From NCBI GenBank assembly GCA_023301335.1, contig JALZVA010000149.1, positions 1 through 5,475 of the forward strand: DNA of 5,475 nt, given 5' to 3'. This document shows, one piece after another, positions 1-4,522 of the stretch (its first letter is position 1; the number at the start of each line of letters is the position of its first letter). This DNA comes from Akkermansiaceae bacterium. GTDB lineage: Bacteria > Verrucomicrobiota > Verrucomicrobiia > Verrucomicrobiales > Akkermansiaceae. The notes below the pieces were generated by a model, which searched no databases, was not told where the DNA came from, and was given only the letters and a program-made list of their open reading frames with translations. Position numbers and translations under genes: made by a program.

Positions 1-746
1 ACTAAGTCTGTATAGGCGATCCCATTTCCGCCAAACATATCGAGTGCGCTTCCGACAGTTAGGTCGATATTTCCGCCACTTTTTTCCGCCACTAGTTCTA
101 CATCATCCATATTCGCCACGCCTCCAGCGTAGGTCATCGGAATCTTACCCCACTCGCCTAAATAGGTTACCAAGTCTTCATCGACTCCACCGCATAAGCC
201 CTCGACATCAGCGGCATGGACTAAAAATTCCCCACAGTAAGCAGCCATATCATCTAATACAGAGTGAGTGATATGGATATCCGTGAGTGTCTGCCAGCGG
301 TTCATGGCCACAGTCCAGCCATGCGGAGTCTTTCTACAGCTCAAATCTACCACTAATTTTTTCGCCCCGATTTCCGCTGCGAGCTGTCGTAGATTCTCCC
401 AAAGAAAGGTGCCTTCGGAGTCAAAGAGAGAAGAGGTGACAATGACATGGCTAGCTCCTTTTTCGAGCCACTGGGCTGCATTATCTAGCTTTATCCCGCC
501 GCCGATTTGAAGCCCTGCTGGGTAAGCCTGTAGGGCTAATTCAGCTGCCTCGGTATTTCCTGGGCCGAGCTGGATGACATGCCCGCCTTTGAGTTCATCG
601 GATTGATAGATTTCTGCAAAATCAGCAGCATGCTTATCCGAAGTGAAATTCTCACGTAGTCCCGCTCCCGAATCGGAAAGCGTCCCTCCGACAATCTGTT
701 TCACTTTTCCGTTGTGAAGATCAATACATGGCCTAAACTTAGTCAT
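1..746 (-). CDS. hisA: HisA, ProFAR isomerase, eukaryotic type (3' end cut by window)
   Basis: Encodes the (beta/alpha)8-barrel isomerase that converts ProFAR to PRFAR, the fourth step of histidine synthesis, in the cytoplasm. The minus strand is open from ATG 746 to the window edge, giving 248 residues without a stop. The N-terminus MTKFRPCIDLHNGKVKQ carries the first catalytic Asp (residue 9). VVDLS holds the second catalytic Asp (residue 134). QIGGGI, VHAADVEG, TYAGGV and the C-terminal GSALDMFGG are phosphate-loop or barrel motifs. The HNGKVKQIVGG start and the DMFGG end resemble the yeast HIS6 (eukaryotic) subtype rather than classical bacterial HisA. That subtype is about 250-265 residues long, so only a few to about 15 residues are missing. 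ATG 746 is chosen because the family motif begins directly after it. There is no Shine-Dalgarno sequence, and a promoter lies almost immediately upstream. The gene is divergent from the FGE gene. Confidence 0.93.
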   Translation of the reverse strand, partial: MTKFRPCIDLHNGKVKQIVGGTLSDSGAGLRENFTSDKHAADFAEIYQSDELKGGHVIQLGPGNTEAAELALQAYPAGLQIGGGIKLDNAAQWLEKGASHVIVTSSLFDSEGTFLWENLRQLAAEIGAKKLVVDLSCRKTPHGWTVAMNRWQTLTDIHITHSVLDDMAAYCGEFLVHAADVEGLCGGVDEDLVTYLGEWGKIPMTYAGGVANMDDVELVAEKSGGNIDLTVGSALDMFGGNGIAYTDL

Positions 747-758
747 CAAACTAAAGCG

Positions 759-787
759 TGCATAGCCTTAGTGCTATGCCTCGTCAA
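759..787 (-). promoter_or_regulatory. Probable sigma70-type promoter of hisA
   Basis: On the minus strand TTGACG (787-782, five of six consensus bases) is followed after exactly 17 bases by TATGCA (764-759), a fair -10 box. Transcription would start near 752, only about six bases before the hisA ATG at 746. The mRNA would then be leaderless or nearly so, which fits the absence of a Shine-Dalgarno sequence. This is prediction from sequence only. Confidence 0.5.
760..779. repeat. 7-bp inverted repeat in the divergent hisA/FGE gap
   Basis: GCATAGC (760-766) and GCTATGC (773-779) are perfect inverted arms around a 6-base spacer. The repeat covers most of the predicted hisA -10 box and much of its spacer. 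It therefore sits where a dimeric repressor would block RNA polymerase. As RNA it could also form a short hairpin upstream of the FGE start. The regulator is unknown. Confidence 0.45.
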
Positions 788-800
788 GCTAATCAAATTT

Positions 801-1904
801 ATGAGATTGCCCATTTTTATTCTTCTCCCTTCTTGTGTTCTCTTCTTCACGTCTTGTGAGAATAGACAAGTGGAAAAAGAAAACTCAGCAAAGGAAAAGA
901 ACCATTCTAAGTATGTCACCCCGAAAGGGATGGCGTTTATTCCTGAGGGCACATATGTCCGAGGATCGGAGGGGAAACTAGACAACGGTAAAGCCTACCT
1001 TGAAGAGTCCCCTAAGCATTTCGTGACAGTTAGTAGCTTCTATATGGATGAGACAGAAGTGACCAATGCTCAGTTTATGGCCTTTATAGAAGATACTGGG
1101 TATATAACATTTGCTGAAAAAGGGCTTAGCAAGGAAGACTTTCCAATGGCGCCGGCTGAGATGCTTAAGGCAGGAGCATCGATTTTCACCCCTCCTCCCA
1201 CAGATATTGATCCGCATCGTTATAATGCTCAGTCATGGTGGCCATTTGTCCCAGGAGCAGACTGGAGGCACCCTCAAGGCCCTGGATCGAGCATTGTTGA
1301 TAAAATGGATCATCCCGTGGTTTGTGTGAACTATTATGATGCGAAAGCCTATGCTGCATGGGCTGGAAAGCGCCTTCCTACAGAAGCAGAGTGGGAGCTA
1401 GCTGCACGCGGAGGTCTCCAAGAGAAAACATACACATGGGGGAATGAGAGGAAGCCTGAGAAAGCATGGTTAGCCAACTGCTTCCAAGGGAATTTTCCTG
1501 CTAAGGATACAGCGGAAGATGGCTTTCTCTCGACTGCTCCGGTTCAATCCTTTGCTAAAAATGGTTACGGGCTTTACGATATGGCAGGGAATGTGTGGGA
1601 GATTTGTGCAGACTATTACCGCCCAGATTACTACTCTCAATTTGTCAAAAATGCCCACCCTAACCCGACAGGCCCTACCCAACCAGTTACGGATGCGGAG
1701 GTAGCGATCTGGCGTCAAACTTCCAGGCTTCCAGAAGCACACCCAGACATTCCTAAGCTGACGCACCTACGCGTCTCCAAAGGTGGGTCTTTCCTTTGTC
1801 ATGTTGACTATTGTTTACGCTACCGTCCTGCAGCCCGCCAGCAGTCAGAGCCATTGACTCCGACCAATCATACAGGCTTCCGCTGTGTGAAAGATATCAA
1901 GTAG
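801..1904 (+). CDS. Formylglycine-generating enzyme (sulfatase activator), lipoprotein
   Basis: Predicted 367-residue copper- and oxygen-dependent enzyme that oxidises the active-site Cys of sulfatases to C-alpha-formylglycine. ATG 801 is chosen because it begins a signal peptide (MRLPIFILLPS, then VLFFTSC) with a probable lipobox FTSC and lipidated Cys19. An upstream GTG at 714 would overlap hisA and spoil the signal peptide. Canonical FGE signatures appear in order: FIPEGTY near residue 46, DETEVTNAQF near 83, FTPP near 129, WRHPQGP near 155, HPVV near 171, RLPTEAEWE at 191-199 and NGYGLYDMAGNVWE at 254-267. The C-terminal block KGGSFLCHVDYC carries both catalytic copper-binding cysteines, Cys333 and Cys338, equivalent to human SUMF1 Cys336/Cys341. 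The end, TGFRC, is also conserved. A stretch of roughly 25-30 residues around 290-320 is longer than in human FGE. Presence of both cysteines argues for a real enzyme rather than a generic SUMF1-fold protein. No sulfatase is in the window. A terminator follows 30 bases after the stop. Confidence 0.9.
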   Translation: MRLPIFILLPSCVLFFTSCENRQVEKENSAKEKNHSKYVTPKGMAFIPEGTYVRGSEGKLDNGKAYLEESPKHFVTVSSFYMDETEVTNAQFMAFIEDTGYITFAEKGLSKEDFPMAPAEMLKAGASIFTPPPTDIDPHRYNAQSWWPFVPGADWRHPQGPGSSIVDKMDHPVVCVNYYDAKAYAAWAGKRLPTEAEWELAARGGLQEKTYTWGNERKPEKAWLANCFQGNFPAKDTAEDGFLSTAPVQSFAKNGYGLYDMAGNVWEICADYYRPDYYSQFVKNAHPNPTGPTQPVTDAEVAIWRQTSRLPEAHPDIPKLTHLRVSKGGSFLCHVDYCLRYRPAARQQSEPLTPTNHTGFRCVKDIK

Positions 1905-1934
1905 GGCGGTTTAGAAGTGCCTCGAACCAGCAAA

Positions 1935-1974
1935 AAAAATCCCGTAGTGCATGAGATGGCAATACGGGATTTTT
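1935..1974. terminator. Bidirectional rho-independent terminator between convergent genes
   Basis: AAAAATCCCGTA (1935-1946) and TACGGGATTTTT (1963-1974) are perfect 12-base inverted arms around a 16-base loop that itself can pair partly. The arms end in A-runs on one side and T-runs on the other. The hairpin can therefore end transcription of the FGE gene (stop 1904, plus) and of the barrel gene (stop 1988, minus). Confidence 0.88.
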
Positions 1975-1987
1975 GTTAAGTGCGCGC

Positions 1988-2899
1988 CTAGAAGCTATAG
2001 CCTAAGCCAACACTTAGGACTGGTCCAGCGCCTAGCTGAACTCCGCTCACATCCTGATAAACAGGAATAACCACAGATGTGGAGGCGTCCACCGTAGGGC
2101 TGATTCGCCAAGTTAAGCCTGTTTTAAGGCTGATCGAGGTAAAGGCTGTGACCACCTTCTCGCCTTGGAATTCATCGTCATCTCCATAGGTCACAGCAGT
2201 GCCTAGTTGTAAGCTTAGATCATCAGTGATAGATTTTTGAGCCACAAAGCTAGCCGTGTAGATAGATGCAGGGTCAAAGCCCTGGTCACTTTCATCTAAG
2301 GGTGTGCTGAGGTTGACATTCCATCGGTAGTTCCAATCTCCAATAGTTTTGTTATAGCTCAACCCTAGGTTAAGTTGATACGTTCCCGTCCCTAGCTGAA
2401 AGACCTCAGGGTTGATGAGTCCTGTAAGAGCTTGGTCTCTTTCATCTCCAGTAGGGAGGGTTAGCCCCCCTTGGAATGTTAGGCCGTTAAGTTTATGATC
2501 CGGATCATTGAAAGGGTTCCAGAATGCTGAGACCCCGATATCCCCGAGACCGTTGATTTTTGTATCAGCTTGTCCGTTTTCTTTCCTTTCTCCATTCAAA
2601 AAAGGAATAGAGGTATTGAGAGCCCATTGCTCATTGATTAAATAGGCTGCATTGATGGTGTAACGGTGGAACGTTGTTTCCAGATCAGGAGTGTTAGAGA
2701 TACGGCTATCCCCATCGTAAAGCTCATCACTATTACGGTAGGTGTAATCGAAGTCTATGCGCAATTTATTGTCTAAACTGTTTGTATTTCCACCAACTGG
2801 TGGAGTGACAAGTTTTCATCCCGCTCATCCGTATGCGGAGTTGAGTGGCATCAGGAGCAGGGCTGCTGATAGGTATTTGATTAAATTAAAAGTATTCAT
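1988..2899 (-). CDS. Outer-membrane beta-barrel protein; candidate selenoprotein with two in-frame UGA codons (UxxU)
   Basis: If TGA is read through, this is a 303-residue protein from ATG 2899 to TAG 1988. Residues 1-24 form a signal peptide: MNTFNLIKY, a hydrophobic core LSAALLLMPL, then a cleavage region ending SAYG. TGA codons fall at residues 25 (2827-2825) and 28 (2818-2816), separated by Ala-Gly, which is CxxC spacing. The same frame then continues KLVTPPVGGNTNSLDNK into the barrel without any shift. Residues from about 46 onward show alternating amphipathic strands (LRIDFDYTY, LTFQGGLTLP, YQLNLGLSY, YRWNVNLSTP), acidic loops such as YGDDDEF, and a terminal Phe (LSVGLGYSF), all typical of outer-membrane barrels. 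It resembles the transporter / MetA-pathway phenol-degradation barrel family, but I cannot confirm the family. A start at TTG 2764 would drop the signal peptide, so it is unlikely. A SECIS-like hairpin follows the second TGA. The Cys-rich gene lies 159 bases upstream on the same strand. The main alternative is a gene broken by mutation or assembly error. Confidence 0.72.
2775..2815 (-). promoter_or_regulatory. Candidate bacterial SECIS element (selenocysteine insertion hairpin)
   Basis: Reading the minus strand directly after the second TGA, the upper hairpin UCCACC-AGUU-GGUGGA (2804-2789) has a perfect 6-bp stem and a 4-base loop with G at its second position. It begins exactly 11 bases after that UGA. 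A lower stem is possible: UUGU with ACAA across a symmetric 3x3 internal loop, then AAAC with GUUU across a 3-base bulge, giving about 41 bases in all. From established knowledge, the E. coli fdhF minimal SECIS is a 17-base stem-loop 11 bases after its UGA, and bacterial SECIS loops lie about 16-37 bases from the UGA with a G near the loop start. Here the loop is 17 bases from the second UGA and 26 from the first, so one hairpin could serve both. Function is inferred. Confidence 0.55.
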
Positions 2900-3058
2900 T
2901 ATTTGTTTGTTTTAAGAGATGCTCTATAGGGGGAAATAAAGAGGGTAAAATTACATGCACTAACATATAGGATGGCGGGATATACTCTTTTAAGAGTTAT
3001 CCGTTTACCAAAGCCAAACGTGCTAGACATGATGGACGAAGTCCCAATAGCAAACAAA
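2900..3058. other. Intergenic region upstream of the barrel gene
   Basis: The 159 bases between the Cys-rich gene's stop and the barrel's ATG contain no ORF that I can support. On the minus strand TTTACC (2949-2944) and TATAGA (2928-2923) could be -35/-10 boxes, but the 15-base spacing is short. There is no Shine-Dalgarno sequence before ATG 2899; the bases before it are A-rich. A small hairpin, GGAC-GAA-GTCC (3034-3044), lies just past the Cys-rich gene's stop but lacks a T-run. Whether the two genes share a transcript is therefore open. Confidence 0.35.
2984..2997. repeat. 14-bp palindrome upstream of the barrel gene
   Basis: ACTCTT-TT-AAGAGT is a perfect hyphenated palindrome, 85 bases upstream of the barrel ATG. 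Without a following T-run on either strand it is not an obvious terminator. It may be a regulator-binding site. A related A/T-rich palindrome lies at 3637-3649, in the gap upstream of the Cys-rich gene. Confidence 0.3.
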
Positions 3059-3526
3059 CTATGTCAATGAGCTACAAAATAAAATATGTACTCGGATTCT
3101 TTCCCAAGCAGGCGGTTCCCAAATCACATCTGGGACCAAGCATGCTTTACGGAAGGAAGGTAATCTAAAGGTGAAAGCTTCAGCAGGGAGGGCAGGAGAA
3201 GGATACTTTTCTAAATCTTTGTGTTTGAGTTCACCTACTATGCCTGTGGCGTAAGCTTCGGGGCATTCACACCCTTCAGGACAGCAAGGACTATCATCAG
3301 ATGGAGCAGGTGTGGTGGGGGAATGGGTATCACAACTAGATGATGAGCAACAGCTACGAAAGGAGGTTTTTTCAACCGTTTCAATTGTCTCCGCAGTGAG
3401 GCTGGTAGTAAGAAGGGATAAATTAAAGCAGCAACAGAACGGGTTGAAAACCGCCACGATCAGAATCAAAGCTATTATTTTTCTTATCACTATAGTCGTT
3501 AAGTAATAGGAGTTTAATTTTAGCAT
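3059..3526 (-). CDS. Small Cys-rich exported or membrane-anchored protein
   Basis: I do not recognise a named family. The 155-residue product has a basic start and a hydrophobic segment (about residues 13-30, IVIRKIIALILIVAVF) that is a signal peptide or membrane anchor, followed at once by CCC (31-33). It has 12 Cys in all. Most lie in a low-complexity middle region: SCCSSSSC (58-65) and PCCPEGCEC (80-88), separated by Thr/Pro/Ser/Asp. The C-terminal half has no membrane segment; it is rich in Pro and aromatics (VIWEPPAWERI) and ends CSSLT. Clustered CC, CxC and CxxxC pairs suggest binding of a soft metal such as copper, or thiol chemistry, outside the cytoplasm. This is inference. ATG 3526 is the first start; GTG at residue 13 is an alternative that still keeps the hydrophobic segment. 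The gene lies upstream of the candidate seleno-barrel on the same strand and is divergent from pyrF. Confidence 0.68.
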   Translation of the reverse strand: MLKLNSYYLTTIVIRKIIALILIVAVFNPFCCCFNLSLLTTSLTAETIETVEKTSFRSCCSSSSCDTHSPTTPAPSDDSPCCPEGCECPEAYATGIVGELKHKDLEKYPSPALPAEAFTFRLPSFRKACLVPDVIWEPPAWERIRVHILFCSSLT

Positions 3527-3683
3527 GTCAATGAATTAGTAAATAAAGCGCTGGTGAAGCTAACTCCCGCAGGGAATGGGGCGGTTAAATTTAAAAAAAT
3601 GAGCGAGGTTGCTAGCACGGGAAAACGAGCAGTAGGATTCTAAAAGAATTGTATTTTTACAGCTAGCTAGCTAAAGTCTCCAC
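3527..3683. other. Divergent intergenic region between the Cys-rich gene and pyrF
   Basis: These 157 bases must hold the promoters of both divergent genes. For pyrF, TTGCTA (3609-3614) with TAGGAT 18 bases later is a weak candidate. A 13-bp palindrome, ATTCT-AAA-AGAAT (3637-3649), and a short AGCT tandem run (3661-3672) lie close to the pyrF start. Neither start codon has a clear Shine-Dalgarno sequence. No RNA gene or additional ORF can be supported. Confidence 0.35.
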
Positions 3684-4463
3684 ATGCGTTACAATCAAAA
3701 GCTTCAGGAGCGAATCTTGCAAACAGGCTCGCGTCTTTGTGTAGGGATAGATCCACGCCCAGCGCTTTCGGGCGGAGTAGAAGCGATACCTGAATTTGTG
3801 AAGCGCTTGGTGGGGGAGACGTGGGAACATGCTGCTGCGTTTAAACCTAATATGGCTTACTTTGAAGCAATGGGCTTAGTGGGGATTGAGATGCTAGAAA
3901 AAATGCTGAGTGAAATGCCTTCAGAGGTTCCTGTCATCCTTGATGCAAAGAGAAGTGACATCGGAGAGACGCAGAAATACTACGCTAAATCATACTTTGA
4001 AAATTGGGGCGTGGATGCCGTGACGATTAACCCTTTTCTTGGTTATGATTCACTTGAGCCTTTCTTGGACTGGGAAGGAAAGGGTGTCTATATTCTCGCT
4101 GTCACGTCGAACCCCGGGAGTGCAGACTTCCAGAGGCAGAAAGTGGGAGAAAAATACGTATTTGAATTAGTTCAGGATTTAGCAGAGCGTGCAGAAAAGG
4201 AAGGCCGAGCCACGGATGTGGGAATGGTAGTTGGCTTAACAAACGCCAGTGAGGTGGTCTTGGATCGTATCAAAGACTACCCGCTTCTGGTTCCTGGACT
4301 AGGTGCTCAAGGAGGGGACATTGGGAATCTTTCAGAAAAGGGGCGTAAGGCTCCTGACACGATCAATGTTTCAAGAGGAATCTCTTACAGTGATCCAGAG
4401 AAGAGTTTCTCAGAAAAAGCTCAAGCGTGGGCGCAAAAAATAGCTGAAGCATACCCCGTTTAA
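3684..4463 (+). CDS. pyrF: Orotidine 5'-phosphate decarboxylase (PyrF, subfamily 2)
   Basis: Decarboxylates OMP to UMP, the last step of de novo pyrimidine synthesis, as a cytoplasmic (beta/alpha)8-barrel dimer. The product is 259 residues. CVGIDPRP holds the substrate-binding Asp23, and FKPNMAYFE holds Lys54. The catalytic DxKxxD motif is DAKRSD at 87-92 (Asp87, Lys89, Asp92). VPGLGAQGGD (203-212) and VSRGI (229-233, Arg231) form the phosphate site. The motifs KPNMAYFEAMG, DIGETQKYYA and INPFLGYDSLEPF mark the longer subfamily-2 form rather than the E. coli type. ATG 3684 is chosen because the family N-terminus follows directly. There is no Shine-Dalgarno sequence upstream. It is divergent from the Cys-rich gene, and the hydrolase follows 59 bases downstream in the same direction. 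Nothing is missing from the active site. Confidence 0.96.
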   Translation: MRYNQKLQERILQTGSRLCVGIDPRPALSGGVEAIPEFVKRLVGETWEHAAAFKPNMAYFEAMGLVGIEMLEKMLSEMPSEVPVILDAKRSDIGETQKYYAKSYFENWGVDAVTINPFLGYDSLEPFLDWEGKGVYILAVTSNPGSADFQRQKVGEKYVFELVQDLAERAEKEGRATDVGMVVGLTNASEVVLDRIKDYPLLVPGLGAQGGDIGNLSEKGRKAPDTINVSRGISYSDPEKSFSEKAQAWAQKIAEAYPV

Positions 4464-4477
4464 CTTTTAGGCTTGGC

Positions 4478-4500
4478 AAAAATATTGTGTCGCTATTTTT
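4478..4500 (+). terminator. Possible weak terminator after pyrF
   Basis: AAAAATA (4478-4484) and TATTTTT (4494-4500) are 7-base inverted arms around a 9-base loop, with more T residues after the right arm. The stem is all A/T and therefore unstable. It may only partly end the pyrF transcript, leaving some read-through into the hydrolase gene. Confidence 0.3.
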
Positions 4501-4522
4501 TATTTAAGGGTTTAAGTGAGGA

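Noticed and set aside
44..510. Two plus-strand ORFs at 44-271 and 268-510.
   Set aside because: They lie opposite hisA, have biased shadow-like composition, and show no recognisable motif.
714..800. Upstream GTG start at 714 for the FGE gene.
   Set aside because: It overlaps the 5' end of hisA and puts 29 unlikely residues before a proper lipoprotein signal peptide that starts at ATG 801.
1988..2764. Barrel gene starting at TTG 2764.
   Set aside because: This start removes the signal peptide that an outer-membrane protein needs, while a good one lies upstream in the same frame.
2816..2827. UGA reassigned to Trp or Gly throughout the genome.
   Set aside because: None of the other coding regions in the window has an in-frame TGA, and Trp is regularly encoded by TGG. 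A code change is therefore not supported.
2773..2830. Two compensating frameshifts in the barrel gene, using the +1 frame that reads DERDENLSLHQLVEIQTV before a TAG.
   Set aside because: This frame is open for 18 codons and reads sensibly, so it stays the main rival. It needs two independent indels, however, whereas the signal-peptide and barrel frames are already identical. It would also leave the CxxC spacing of the TGAs and the SECIS-like hairpin as coincidences.
3661..3672. AGCT tandem run before pyrF as a phase-variable repeat.
   Set aside because: Three units are too few to suggest slippage-based control, and the run lies outside the coding region.
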